Shown: piece after piece, positions 1 to 8,221 of the stretch
Layout: every line of letters starts with the position of its first letter
Position numbering within the stretch: position 1 is the stretch's first letter
The notes under the pieces: generated by a model
Database searches by the model: none
Told to the model about the DNA's origin: nothing
Seen by the model: the letters and a program-made list of their open reading frames with translations, nothing else
Assembly (NCBI GenBank): GCA_006844635.1
Contig: SPJO01000128.1
Coordinates: 1-36,540, forward strand
Direction of reading: 5' to 3'
Length of the DNA stretch: 36,540 nucleotides
Source of the DNA: Methylophilaceae bacterium
GTDB lineage: Bacteria; Pseudomonadota; Gammaproteobacteria; Burkholderiales; Methylophilaceae
Position numbers and translations under genes: made by a program

Positions 1-1755
1 GGTGGCAAAGCTGAAAGTCTATTCTTAGACATCACCAAGGTAGGCGCTACACTGGCTGAAGCACTACAGCAGTCTTTAGATGATGCCATTGCGAAACTAC
101 CCATCCCTAAAGTCATGACCTACCAAATTAATGATGGTTGGGAGTCTGTTAATTTCGTCCGCCCAGCACACGGCCTAGCTGCATTGCATGGTAGCGATAT
201 CATTGCTGTTAATGCTCTGGGCTTAAGTGCTGGCAACATGACAAAAGGTCATCGGTTTGAAGCTAAAAACCCGACCATTACCCTTAGCCATGCAGATAAC
301 TATGAAGCTCAGTTAAAAACAGAAGGCGCAGTCATTGCAAGTTACGAAGCACGTAAAGCAAACCTTGCAACGCAATTAAAATCGGCTGCTGACAAAGAAG
401 GCTTGCAAGCGATTGAAGACGAAGCGTTATTAGATGAAGTGACGTCGTTGGTTGAATTACCAAATGTGTTGCTTGGTCAATATGAGAATGAATTTCTCGA
501 TGTACCGCAAGAATGTTTAATTCTTACAATGAAAGCCAACCAAAAATATTTCCCGCTCGTAGATGCTGATGGCAAGTTAACCAGCAAGTTCTTAATTACG
601 TCTAACATTAAACCTGCTGATCCTAGTGCAGTGATTGGTGGGAATGAACGTGTGGTGCGTCCGCGTTTAGCTGATGCCAAGTTCTTCTTTGAACAAGACC
701 GTAAAAAAACACTTGAAAGCCGTTTAGATGGTTTAAACAAAGTGGTCTATCACAACAAATTGGGCTCCCAAGGCGATCGTAATGCACGTGTGGTTGCCAT
801 TGCTAAAACGATCGCTGAAAAACTCGACAACAGCATTGTCAGCAAAGTCGAGCAAGCTGCGCGCTTATCAAAAGCAGATTTAATTACGGATATGGTGGGT
901 GAGTTTCCAAAACTGCAAGGCATTATGGGGCGTTATTACGCACAAGCAGAAGGCTTAGATGACGACGTCGCTTATGCTATTGAAGACCATTACAAACCAA
1001 ACTTTGCAGGTGACACCCTGCCTCGTAGCCAAGTTGGTGTTTGTGTTGCATTAGCAGATAAACTCGAAACCTTGGTCGGCTTATTTAGCATTGGTGAGAA
1101 ACCAACTGGTGATAAAGATCCTTTCGCATTAAGAAGGCAATCGCTCGGTATTATTCGTATGTTAATTGACTGCAAACTACCACTATCATTGGACGATGTA
1201 TTGCAAATCGCATTCACGCAGTTTGAAAGTAGTGACGATGCATTAGCTGCAGTAAAAGAGTTCTGTTTTGATCGCTTAAGCGTAAACCTACGCGACCAAG
1301 GCGCAAGTACACTAGAAGTTGATGCCGTCTTATCACTCAAACCGGAACTATTATCAGACGTACCTCAGCGTTTAGAAGCGGTGCGTAAATTTGCAACATT
1401 GGATGAAGCACCGGCACTAGCAGCTGCGAATAAACGCGTTAGCAATATCCTGAAAAAAATTGATGGCGATGTAAAAGCACAAATTGATGATGCGCTATTA
1501 CATGAGGCGCAAGAAAAAGCATTAGCTGAGGCCTTAAACCAAACCAAGCCAACAGCAGATAAGTTCTTTGAAAGCGGCGACTATACCGCCTCATTGCAAG
1601 CACTGGCCGCACTAAAAGGACCCGTCGATGCGTTCTTTGATAACGTGATGGTTAATGCAGATGACCCAGCACTCAAAGCTAACCGCCAAGGCATGCTGGC
1701 AACACTACACCAAGCAATGAACCGTGTGGCAGATTTATCAAAACTAGCCAACTAA
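1..1755 (+). CDS. glyS: Glycyl-tRNA synthetase beta subunit (5' end outside window)
   Basis: Beta subunit of the bacterial alpha2-beta2 glycyl-tRNA synthetase, which charges tRNA-Gly in the cytoplasm. The frame is open from base 1 and reads GGKAESLFLDITKVG before the first in-window ATG at 115, so that ATG is internal and the gene starts upstream. About 584 residues are present of the roughly 690-720 usual in the family. The visible part includes the conserved stretch ending RPRLADAKFFFEQD, a central region typical of the HD-like domain, and a C-terminal tail around FFDNVMVNADDPALKANR that is characteristic of GlyS and belongs to the tRNA-binding end. glyQ is expected just upstream but is not visible. 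gmhB starts 7 bases after the stop, suggesting co-transcription. Confidence 0.97.
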   Translation, partial: GGKAESLFLDITKVGATLAEALQQSLDDAIAKLPIPKVMTYQINDGWESVNFVRPAHGLAALHGSDIIAVNALGLSAGNMTKGHRFEAKNPTITLSHADNYEAQLKTEGAVIASYEARKANLATQLKSAADKEGLQAIEDEALLDEVTSLVELPNVLLGQYENEFLDVPQECLILTMKANQKYFPLVDADGKLTSKFLITSNIKPADPSAVIGGNERVVRPRLADAKFFFEQDRKKTLESRLDGLNKVVYHNKLGSQGDRNARVVAIAKTIAEKLDNSIVSKVEQAARLSKADLITDMVGEFPKLQGIMGRYYAQAEGLDDDVAYAIEDHYKPNFAGDTLPRSQVGVCVALADKLETLVGLFSIGEKPTGDKDPFALRRQSLGIIRMLIDCKLPLSLDDVLQIAFTQFESSDDALAAVKEFCFDRLSVNLRDQGASTLEVDAVLSLKPELLSDVPQRLEAVRKFATLDEAPALAAANKRVSNILKKIDGDVKAQIDDALLHEAQEKALAEALNQTKPTADKFFESGDYTASLQALAALKGPVDAFFDNVMVNADDPALKANRQGMLATLHQAMNRVADLSKLAN

Positions 1756-1762
1756 AGCATTC

Positions 1763-2299
1763 ATGAAACTGGTGATTCTAGATCGAGATGGCGTGATTAA
1801 TGAAGACTATGATAACTTCATTAAAAGTCCAGATGAGTGGATACCGATACCAGGCAGTTTAGAAGCGATTACTTTGCTTAACAAGCACGGTTACACCATC
1901 GCTGTTGCAACGAATCAATCCGGTATTGCGCGTGGCTTATACAGCATTGAAACACTCGATGCTATTCACGAAAAAATGCACCACGCTGTCGAAAAAGCAG
2001 GCGGCGAGATAGCGGCTGTTTATTATTGCCCTCATGTCAATGAGGACCAATGCGATTGCCGAAAGCCAAAAAGCAAAATGGCTGAGGATATCGGCAAACA
2101 ATTCGCTATTGATTTAAAGGGTGTGCCAGGCATCGGTGACTCTTTGCGAGACTTACAAGCGTTTGCTAATGTTGGCTGCCAGCCGATGCTGGTATTAACC
2201 GGCAAAGGCAAAAAAACCTTGGCTGAAGGCAACCTACCAGATGGCACCATTGTTTTTAATCACTTAGCTGAAGCAGTTCAGCATATTATTACGGAATAA
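1763..2299 (+). CDS. gmhB: D-glycero-beta-D-manno-heptose-1,7-bisphosphate 7-phosphatase
   Basis: HAD-family phosphatase that removes the 7-phosphate from heptose bisphosphate during ADP-heptose synthesis for the LPS inner core. Seen directly: the HAD nucleophile motif DRDGVIN with D7 and D9, the second motif ATNQSG at 49-54, zinc ligands C89, H91, C97 and C99 in the pattern CPHxxxxxCxCRKP, and the metal-binding GDSLRD at 125-130. The length of 178 residues is normal. The zinc loop separates GmhB from the related HisB-N phosphatases. It lies 7 bases after glyS and 4 bases before plsC, an arrangement common in betaproteobacteria. Confidence 0.96.
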   Translation: MKLVILDRDGVINEDYDNFIKSPDEWIPIPGSLEAITLLNKHGYTIAVATNQSGIARGLYSIETLDAIHEKMHHAVEKAGGEIAAVYYCPHVNEDQCDCRKPKSKMAEDIGKQFAIDLKGVPGIGDSLRDLQAFANVGCQPMLVLTGKGKKTLAEGNLPDGTIVFNHLAEAVQHIITE

Positions 2300-2303
2300 C
2301 AAT

Positions 2304-3008
2304 ATGCTCTGGCTCCGCTCCGTTTTATTTCTTATCGGCTTGCTCATCGCCACACCGATTTTTTCGATTCTGGTGATCTTATTATTTCCATTACCGAATG
2401 TCACTCGCTCACGCATTGCTAGCGGTTGGGCTTACTTTGTCATGTGGTGGTTACGCATCACTTGCAACCTAAAATATGAAGTGCGTGGTCAAGAGAACAT
2501 CCCAGACCATCCGTCTATTATTTTGTCTAAACATCAATCCGCTTGGGAAACCATTGGCCTACAAACCATTTTTCCTCCACAAGTGTGGGTAATGAAACGG
2601 TCACTATTACTCATTCCATTTCTGGGCTGGGCTTTTGTGGCATTATCCGCCATTCCAATTGACCGCAGCGCAGGCCGTGAAGCACTTAAAAAACTAGTCG
2701 AAAATGGTAAGGATAGATTGGCAAAAGGCCTTTGGGTCGTCATTTTCCCTGAGGGCACTCGTACTGCACCAGGCGAAAAAGGAAAGTACCATATTGGCGG
2801 TGCTTGGCTTGCGGCCAAAACAGGCACAACTGTCGTGCCTGTCGCACACAATGCTGGCAAGTACTGGCGTCGCAATGCCTTTATTAAACACCCTGGCACG
2901 ATTCAAGTCGTCATTGGTCCGCCTATAGAAACAGCAGGCTTAAAACCCGATGCCGTCAACAAGCAAGTTGAAAGCTGGATAGAAGCAGCCATGGAGGCTC
3001 TCGACTAA
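2304..3008 (+). CDS. plsC: 1-acyl-sn-glycerol-3-phosphate acyltransferase (PlsC type)
   Basis: Inner-membrane acyltransferase predicted to make phosphatidic acid by acylating lysophosphatidic acid. An N-terminal hydrophobic anchor covers about residues 4-30. The catalytic block is KHQSAWET with H77; the usual HX4D reads HX4E here (E82), a variant I recall in betaproteobacterial PlsC homologues. The substrate-binding motif FPEGTR is at 148-153. The length of 234 residues fits the family. It sits 4 bases after gmhB and 6 before the next gene, so it is probably in one operon. A role in acylating some other lysophospholipid cannot be excluded from sequence. Confidence 0.93.
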   Translation: MLWLRSVLFLIGLLIATPIFSILVILLFPLPNVTRSRIASGWAYFVMWWLRITCNLKYEVRGQENIPDHPSIILSKHQSAWETIGLQTIFPPQVWVMKRSLLLIPFLGWAFVALSAIPIDRSAGREALKKLVENGKDRLAKGLWVVIFPEGTRTAPGEKGKYHIGGAWLAAKTGTTVVPVAHNAGKYWRRNAFIKHPGTIQVVIGPPIETAGLKPDAVNKQVESWIEAAMEALD

Positions 3009-3014
3009 GCGCAC

Positions 3015-3725
3015 ATGAAAAAAGCATCCATCACCTTAGCAAATGGTGAAACCATTGAATATCAAATTGAACACCGTGCGCGAAAGACCGTTGGTTTAAA
3101 AATAACGGATGATGGCTTAATCGTCCATGCTCCAAAACGCATTTTCCAATTTCAGTTACAAGAATTGCTGCAAGAAAAGTCCAACTGGATTATTAAAAAG
3201 TTAGCCGCACGTGAACAAAACTATGTGCCGCCTATTCGCTGGCAAGATGGCGAAACACTGCAATTATTAGGTAACCCATTCACATTATTCGCCATCCAGC
3301 ACTCAAAAAATAAACAGCCACAATTTGATCACGACAGCTTAACCATTGCCACACCCGAACCAGACAATACTGACCTGATTCAACGCAAAGTCATTCAGTG
3401 GTATAAAAAACAAGCCTTAACTGACTTTAGTCGACGGCTCGAAATACTGGCTGCAAAACTCAACGTCGCCACGCCACCTCTCAAATTATCGAATGCACAA
3501 TCCCGCTGGGGCAGCTGTAGCAGCCGTGGTGATATCCGCTTAAACTGGCGCTTATTGCAAGCGCCTCCGCATATTATTAACTATGTGATTTGCCACGAAC
3601 TCGCACATTTAAAAGAAATGAACCATTCAGCAAAGTTTTGGGCTGTCGTAGAAAGCATCTTCCCAGAGTACAAAGCAGCAGAAAAAGAACTCAAAGCCAT
3701 TTCCAATCAACTGCATCGTATGTAG
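3015..3725 (+). CDS. YgjP-type (M48/SprT-like) zinc metallopeptidase
   Basis: Cytoplasmic protein of the YgjP/DUF45 family, predicted to be a zinc-dependent peptidase; the natural substrate is not established. The zinc site HELAH is at 194-198 with a likely third ligand H204 in MNHSAKFW. The family signature NAQSRWGSCSSRGDIRLNWRL at about 160-180 is present. There is no signal peptide and the length of 236 residues is typical. It is the last gene of the glyS-gmhB-plsC run, 6 bases after plsC, and is followed directly by a strong hairpin terminator. Confidence 0.92.
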   Translation: MKKASITLANGETIEYQIEHRARKTVGLKITDDGLIVHAPKRIFQFQLQELLQEKSNWIIKKLAAREQNYVPPIRWQDGETLQLLGNPFTLFAIQHSKNKQPQFDHDSLTIATPEPDNTDLIQRKVIQWYKKQALTDFSRRLEILAAKLNVATPPLKLSNAQSRWGSCSSRGDIRLNWRLLQAPPHIINYVICHELAHLKEMNHSAKFWAVVESIFPEYKAAEKELKAISNQLHRM

Positions 3726-3735
3726 CAAGCAATAA

Positions 3736-3758
3736 AAAAGGGAGCATAGCTCCCTTTT
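3736..3758. terminator. Bidirectional rho-independent terminator
   Basis: Six-base GC-rich stem GGGAGC/GCTCCC with loop ATA, extended by four A:T pairs, with an A run on the left and a T run on the right. It lies between the metallopeptidase gene (+, ends 3725) and the convergent SCO1 gene (-, ends 3774) and can serve both strands. Confidence 0.9.
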
Positions 3759-3773
3759 CTCATGTTAATCAGA

Positions 3774-4376
3774 CTAAAGCAGCTGCTTAATATCGCTAGC
3801 AATATCTTCTGGTTTTTGGCCATAGCTCAAATACAACCTCACCTTACCTTCTTTATCAAAAGCATACATACCAGCACTATGGTCAATCGTGTAACTATCA
3901 CCATCTGCGCCCGGCACTTTAGCGAAGTAAATTTTGAAATTACCCAGCGTTTCAGCTGTTTCTTGCAAGCTACCCCGCATCCCTAAAAAGCGCTTATCAA
4001 ATGAAGGAACAAATTTCGCCAACACTTCTTGTGTATCTCTTTTCGGATCAACCGTTACAAACAATACCTGCACTTCATCCGCTTGATCCCCCAACAATTT
4101 CATGGCTTTTTTCAAATCCAACATAGTAGTCGGGCAAACATCAGGACAATGGGTAAAGCCAAAAAACAAAATCACCGCTTTACCAGCAAAGTCACTCATC
4201 GTCCGCAGTTGCCCAGTGTGGTCCGTTAATTTCAGCGGCTTAGTAAAATCCGCCCCTGTAATATCCGTCCCAACAAAAGCCGCTGAGTCATCAACATTAC
4301 CACCTTGCGAAGGGTTACATGCGGCAAGCAACAACATGCCAATTAGCAAAAATATGGTGCGACTAAGACTAAACAT
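3774..4376 (-). CDS. SCO1/SenC-family copper/thiol lipoprotein
   Basis: Thioredoxin-fold protein of the SCO1/SenC/PrrC family, which helps deliver copper to the CuA centre of cytochrome oxidase or works as a periplasmic thiol protein. With the start at 4376 the protein has 200 residues, beginning MFSLSRTIFLLIG with lipobox LLAAC and lipid-modified C20. The copper motif CPDVCP supplies C77 and C81, and H166 (DHSAGMY) is the third ligand. A longer frame starts at 4415, but GGGAG lies 8 bases upstream of 4376 and only the shorter form gives a normal lipoprotein signal. No oxidase genes are adjacent. It is divergent from ilvE and convergent with the peptidase gene. Confidence 0.94.
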   Translation of the reverse strand: MFSLSRTIFLLIGMLLLAACNPSQGGNVDDSAAFVGTDITGADFTKPLKLTDHTGQLRTMSDFAGKAVILFFGFTHCPDVCPTTMLDLKKAMKLLGDQADEVQVLFVTVDPKRDTQEVLAKFVPSFDKRFLGMRGSLQETAETLGNFKIYFAKVPGADGDSYTIDHSAGMYAFDKEGKVRLYLSYGQKPEDIASDIKQLL

Positions 4377-4440
4377 ACAAAAAACTCCCAAAATCGTTAG
4401 TTTTGATTTTAACATGCTGAGAAAATTACGACCTTTAGTT

Positions 4441-4446
4441 TACAAT
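4441..4446 (+). promoter_or_regulatory. Possible -10 element for ilvE
   Basis: TACAAT (5 of 6 matches to the -10 consensus) lies 32 bases before the ilvE start in the short gap divergent from SCO1. No good -35 is present at the right distance, so this is tentative. Confidence 0.3.
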
Positions 4447-4478
4447 AGTGCTTTTACGAATTTCACTAAGGCAACAAC

Positions 4479-5411
4479 ATGGCAATACCAAGCTCGATGT
4501 CAGACCGCGATGGTCTAATTTGGTTCGACGGAAAATTAATTAATTGGCGTGATGCTACTACTCACGTCCTAACACATACCCTACACTATGGCATGGGTGT
4601 GTTTGAAGGCGTGCGTGCATACAAAACAGATAAAGGCACTGCGATTTTTCGTTTAGAAGAACATACAGACCGCTTGTTTAATAGTGCCAAAATTTTGGGC
4701 ATGAAGATGCCATTTGATAAAGCCACGCTGATTGAAGCGCAAAAAACCGCTGTCCGTGATAACAAGCTAGAGTCAGCTTATATGCGCCCAATGGCATTTT
4801 ACGGCTCTGAAGCGATGGGCATTTCTGCCACTACGCTATCAACACACGTGATTGTTGCGGCTTGGAGCTGGGGTGCTTATATGGGTGACGATGCGATTAC
4901 CAACGGTATCCGCGTTAAAACATCATCCTTCTCACGCCACCACGTTAACATCACCATGTGTAAGGCTAAGGCCAATGGTAACTATATGAACAGCATCTTA
5001 GCGCATCAAGAAGCACAGCAGGACGGCTATCAAGAAGCTTTGCTACTTGATGTAGACGGCTTTGTTGCCGAAGGTTCTGGCGAGAATATCTTTATTATTC
5101 GCAAAGGCAAGCTATACACGCCTGACCTCACCAGTGCACTAGAAGGCATTACCCGTGACACCATTGTTCAGTTAGCCGAAGAAATTGGCCTAACCGTGAT
5201 CGAAAAACGCATTACGCGTGATGAAGTCTATACCGCGGATGAAGCCTTCTTCACGGGTACTGCGGCTGAGGTGACACCGATTCGCGAACTCGATAATCGC
5301 CCTATCGGCACAGGCACACGTGGCCCCATTACGGAAAAACTACAAACAATGTATTTTGATGTCGTTCATGGTCGCTCTGCTAAACATGCAGACTGGCTGA
5401 CATTAATTTAG
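4479..5411 (+). CDS. ilvE: Branched-chain amino acid aminotransferase
   Basis: Class IV PLP aminotransferase that interconverts leucine, isoleucine and valine with their 2-keto acids, using glutamate/2-oxoglutarate. Seen: the N-terminal block HVLTHTLHYGMGVFEGVRAY, the PLP lysine K164 in KAKANGNYMNS (aligned by eye to E. coli IlvE K160 in AAKAGGNYLSS), and the C-terminal cofactor loop FFTGTAAEVTPI. Its 310 residues match E. coli IlvE closely. The ATG at 4479 has AAGG 7 bases upstream; an in-frame ATG at 4497 has no better site. The zinc-ribbon gene follows after 31 bases, an order common in betaproteobacteria. Confidence 0.97.
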   Translation: MAIPSSMSDRDGLIWFDGKLINWRDATTHVLTHTLHYGMGVFEGVRAYKTDKGTAIFRLEEHTDRLFNSAKILGMKMPFDKATLIEAQKTAVRDNKLESAYMRPMAFYGSEAMGISATTLSTHVIVAAWSWGAYMGDDAITNGIRVKTSSFSRHHVNITMCKAKANGNYMNSILAHQEAQQDGYQEALLLDVDGFVAEGSGENIFIIRKGKLYTPDLTSALEGITRDTIVQLAEEIGLTVIEKRITRDEVYTADEAFFTGTAAEVTPIRELDNRPIGTGTRGPITEKLQTMYFDVVHGRSAKHADWLTLI

Positions 5412-5442
5412 TTATTAAACTTAACCAAGCAAAGGATTTGTG

Positions 5443-5631
5443 ATGTCTGACGTAAAAGCATTTGAAGTAACGGCTAAAGATTTACCGCTACACTGCCCCA
5501 CACAAGAAGTGGCGCAGTGGGCATCACATCCTCGCGTGTTTTTAGATGTCGCCAAAACAGGCCAAGTTGCCTGTCCATATTGCGGCACTGAATACACACT
5601 CAAAGCTGGCGAAGTCGTTCACAGCCACTAG
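5443..5631 (+). CDS. CHCC-type zinc-ribbon protein (zf-CHCC family)
   Basis: Small 62-residue cytoplasmic protein with a C-H-C-C metal site: C18, H29 (SHPRVFLDV), C44 and C47 (CPYCGTEY). This matches the zf-CHCC family, related to the zinc-binding part of the mitochondrial complex I subunit NDUFS6. The bacterial function is unknown to me. An in-frame GTG sits directly before the chosen ATG; the ATG has AAAGG about 7 bases upstream and is preferred. It follows ilvE closely. The stop TAG at 5629 is in the same frame as the next gene, with only six sense codons between them. Confidence 0.9.
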   Translation: MSDVKAFEVTAKDLPLHCPTQEVAQWASHPRVFLDVAKTGQVACPYCGTEYTLKAGEVVHSH

Positions 5632-5649
5632 CTTCACGCCAACACATCC

Positions 5650-6873
5650 GTGACATCCACCCTATCGCAGCTACAAGCTGGTGAGCTAGCTGGCAGCACG
5701 TCAATTAGCCTTGCATCATCAGGTTTAGAACAATTTCCAGAAGCTTTATACGCATTAAGCGACACACTGGAAACCTTAGACTTAAACAACAATGCGCTCA
5801 GCACATTGCCAGATGATTTACACCGCTTTAAAAAACTCCGTATTCTATTCTGCTCGTTTAACGCATTTACCGAGCTGCCAGCCGTATTAGGGCAATGTCC
5901 TAACCTGAGTATGATTGGCTTTAAAGCTAATCAAATTAAGTATATTCCAGAAGAAGCAATTCCTACTGAAAACCTACGCTGGTTTATTGTTACAGACAAT
6001 GCATTAACAAAAGTGCCAGAAGCCCTTGGCCAATGCAAAAAACTACAAAAACTCATGCTGGCAGGTAACCAGTTAACCGACTTACCTGATTCAATGGCTA
6101 ATTGTGTGGCACTAGAGTTACTCAGAATCTCAGCTAATCAGTTTGCCGATTTACCTAGCTGGTTATTTAATTTACCAAAGCTCACTTGGCTAGCATACGC
6201 AGGCAACCCATTTTCTAATGCAATTGAAACGGCGCATATGCAACAACATCAAGCGCAAACAATTGACTGGTCAACATTAAAGATTGGTCAAGTATTAGGC
6301 CAAGGCGCCTCTGGTGTCACATATCAAGCTGAATGGCAACATGATGGTAAAACTGATATCGTCGCCGTTAAGTTATTTAAAGCAGGGTTAACCAGTGATG
6401 GCTTGCCAAGCTGTGAAATGCATGCAAATTTAGTAGCTGGCGAGCATCAAAACATCGTCGGCGTCACAGGTGTGATTAGTAACCATCCAGAAGGGGTGCA
6501 AGGCTTAGTCATGCCCTTGTTAAGCCCTAGCTTAACCATCCTAGCAGACCCACCAAACTTTGAAACTTGTTCACGTGATGTCTACCCTGTCGACGCAACA
6601 TTAACAGTGGAACAAGTGAAGCATATTAGCGATGGCGTTGCGAGCGCCATGCTGCATCTGCACGCCCAAGGCTTAGTGCATGGAGACCTCTACGCGCATA
6701 ATATTTTATGGAATGACAACCAAGTAGTACTAAGCGATTTGGGTGGGGCTTCATTTCTGCCAATTCAAAACAAAGCCATGACAGCAGCTTTGGAAAAGTT
6801 AGATATACGCGCGTATCATGTGTTAGTTGAGGAACTGACCAAGCTTGCCGAAAAACATGACCCGTTAAAGTAG
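5650..6873 (+). CDS. Leucine-rich repeat protein fused to a protein kinase domain
   Basis: Predicted cytoplasmic fusion protein of 407 residues. Residues about 35-190 contain six or seven leucine-rich repeats (LETLDLNNNALSTLPDDL, LQKLMLAGNQLTDLPDSM). Residues about 208-407 form a compact Ser/Thr-type kinase: glycine loop LGQGASGVTY (216-225), VAVK lysine K241, candidate helix-C glutamate E256, catalytic loop HGDLYAHN with D346 and N351 (HGD instead of HRD), and DLG with D363 instead of DFG. All key catalytic residues are present, so activity is plausible, but the segment after DLG is very short and no APE motif is visible. The GTG at 5650 is the only reasonable start, since a TAG lies 21 bases upstream in frame; the ribosome site is weak. 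Substrate unknown. Confidence 0.88.
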   Translation: MTSTLSQLQAGELAGSTSISLASSGLEQFPEALYALSDTLETLDLNNNALSTLPDDLHRFKKLRILFCSFNAFTELPAVLGQCPNLSMIGFKANQIKYIPEEAIPTENLRWFIVTDNALTKVPEALGQCKKLQKLMLAGNQLTDLPDSMANCVALELLRISANQFADLPSWLFNLPKLTWLAYAGNPFSNAIETAHMQQHQAQTIDWSTLKIGQVLGQGASGVTYQAEWQHDGKTDIVAVKLFKAGLTSDGLPSCEMHANLVAGEHQNIVGVTGVISNHPEGVQGLVMPLLSPSLTILADPPNFETCSRDVYPVDATLTVEQVKHISDGVASAMLHLHAQGLVHGDLYAHNILWNDNQVVLSDLGGASFLPIQNKAMTAALEKLDIRAYHVLVEELTKLAEKHDPLK

Positions 6874-6996
6874 TAGATGCTTCAATGACTAAACATAACA
6901 TGTCCAAATGAAAGATAAGAAACCTATTCCTTAGCTACATCAGGCTATTTCATTATTGGTCTATCCCTTTAGAATGTCACTGAAACAACACATAGG

Positions 6997-7025
6997 ACAG
7001 CCTGTGATTTACAGGCTGTTTTTTT
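6997..7025 (+). terminator. Rho-independent terminator
   Basis: Perfect 9-base stem ACAGCCTGT/ACAGGCTGT with loop GATTT, followed by a run of seven T. It lies 124 bases after the LRR-kinase stop and 27 bases before the lipoprotein gene, isolating the two units. Confidence 0.9.
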
Positions 7026-7051
7026 ATTCTCATAATAATTGAAAGAACAAC

Positions 7052-7591
7052 ATGAAAAACAAACTCTGCTTGACTTTAATCACTTTAGCAACAATAACAT
7101 CTACTGGATGCGCTACTATTACTAAGGATGCTAACCAACCAGTTCAAATTGAAACTTACTCTAATAGTAACGAACTTGTCACAGATGCAACATGCACAGC
7201 CAAAAATGAACGTGGCGAGTGGTCAGTAGAATCAACAGGTACAGTTAATGTTCACAGGTCTGGTGAGAATTTAATTATAAAATGCGATAAAGAAGGTCAT
7301 GACACTGGACATGGAACTGTCATTTCAAGGGCAAACGGCAGTATGTTTGGCAACATCCTATTTGGTGGGGGCATTGGAGCAATTATTGACCATAACAAAG
7401 GAACTGCTTACAGTTACCCAGACTGGATTAGAATTATTCTAGGTGAGAACTTAGTATTTGACCGAAAGCATAACAAAGACAATGAGGTAATGATTGGTCA
7501 ACCGTCTTCAAGTGATGAATTAAAAGCGATTGAGGAAGAAAAAACAGCGGAGCTAAATAAAATAGAAGAAGAACAAGGATCTGCAGAATAG
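7052..7591 (+). CDS. Lipoprotein of unknown function
   Basis: I do not recognise a characterised homologue. The 179-residue product begins with a lipoprotein signal peptide (MKNKLCLTLITLATITSTGC) giving a lipid-modified C20. The mature part has two cysteines (C48, C78) inside a pattern TC-x-AKNERGEW followed later by VHRSGENLIIKC, reminiscent of small beta-sandwich lipoproteins. A glycine-rich hydrophobic stretch (MFGNILFGGGIGAIID, about 98-113) follows, and the tail is acidic and helical (ELKAIEEEKTAELNKIEEE). It stands alone between two hairpin terminators. The ribosome site is weak (GAAAG 8 bases before the ATG). Probably outer-membrane or periplasmic. Confidence 0.82.
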   Translation: MKNKLCLTLITLATITSTGCATITKDANQPVQIETYSNSNELVTDATCTAKNERGEWSVESTGTVNVHRSGENLIIKCDKEGHDTGHGTVISRANGSMFGNILFGGGIGAIIDHNKGTAYSYPDWIRIILGENLVFDRKHNKDNEVMIGQPSSSDELKAIEEEKTAELNKIEEEQGSAE

Positions 7592-7593
7592 CC

Positions 7594-7622
7594 AAGAAGA
7601 CCAGCGATAAGCTGGTCTTCTT
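7594..7622 (+). terminator. Hairpin terminator after the lipoprotein gene
   Basis: Perfect 12-base stem AAGAAGACCAGC/GCTGGTCTTCTT with loop GATAA, starting 2 bases after the stop codon. The right arm ends in TCTTCTT but no long T run follows, so efficiency is uncertain. Confidence 0.65.
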
Positions 7623-7676
7623 GATTTATGTTTAAATAGGAAGAAGTTGTTTGACCGTTTGTAATAACATAGCTGC

Positions 7677-8213
7677 TTACCAATATTTTGAATCACTTAA
7701 CGCTTCAACACACTGCGTTGCACCTTGCATTGTTTCAATCGGATGTCCATCCAGAGACTGCGCCAGCCAACCAATTGGCTCACTTAATGCAAAAGGCGCT
7801 TTTACAACGGTTTCTGCAATCGGTTTAAACCCCGTTTTTGTATAAAAGGCTGGATCTCCATAGGTAAACACCAAATCAACCATTTGTCTTTTCAAATAAT
7901 CTAAACCATAGCGAATCAGTTTCTGCCCTGTGCCAAGGCCTTGATGCTGGGTTGCAACGGCCACAGGTGCCAAAATAAAAGCGGATTGCTTATTCGGTAC
8001 GATAAACCGGCTAAAGAAGATACAAGCGATAATCCCATCATCATCGCTAGCAGTAAAGCCAATCAGTTCCTGTGGTTTTGTCGTAGCAATGAGGTTCGTC
8101 ACTAATGTGCCTATGACTTCCCCTTCTGACTTACCTTCAGACGTAGTGAATACCTCGGTAAAAAGCCTAATAACAGATTGTGTATCTGACGGATTAAATA
8201 AAGATAGTTTCAT
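7677..8213 (-). CDS. GNAT-family N-acetyltransferase (YhbS-like)
   Basis: Acetyl-CoA-dependent acetyltransferase of the GNAT fold, 178 residues. Motif A is clear: LAPVAVATQHQGLGTGQKLIRYGL, with the Q/RxxGxG/A pyrophosphate loop (QHQGLGTG). The YGDPAFYTKTGFKP block near residue 118 is typical of the YhbS subgroup, whose substrates are mostly unknown. It starts 8 bases after the murI stop on the same strand, so the two genes are probably co-transcribed. Confidence 0.9.
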   Translation of the reverse strand: MKLSLFNPSDTQSVIRLFTEVFTTSEGKSEGEVIGTLVTNLIATTKPQELIGFTASDDDGIIACIFFSRFIVPNKQSAFILAPVAVATQHQGLGTGQKLIRYGLDYLKRQMVDLVFTYGDPAFYTKTGFKPIAETVVKAPFALSEPIGWLAQSLDGHPIETMQGATQCVEALSDSKYW

Positions 8214-8221
8214 CGCGTGTT

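Noticed and set aside
4102..4518. Plus-strand open frame opposite the SCO1 gene
   Set aside because: It is antisense to a clearly conserved lipoprotein gene and shows no domain; it runs over the SCO1/ilvE promoter gap.
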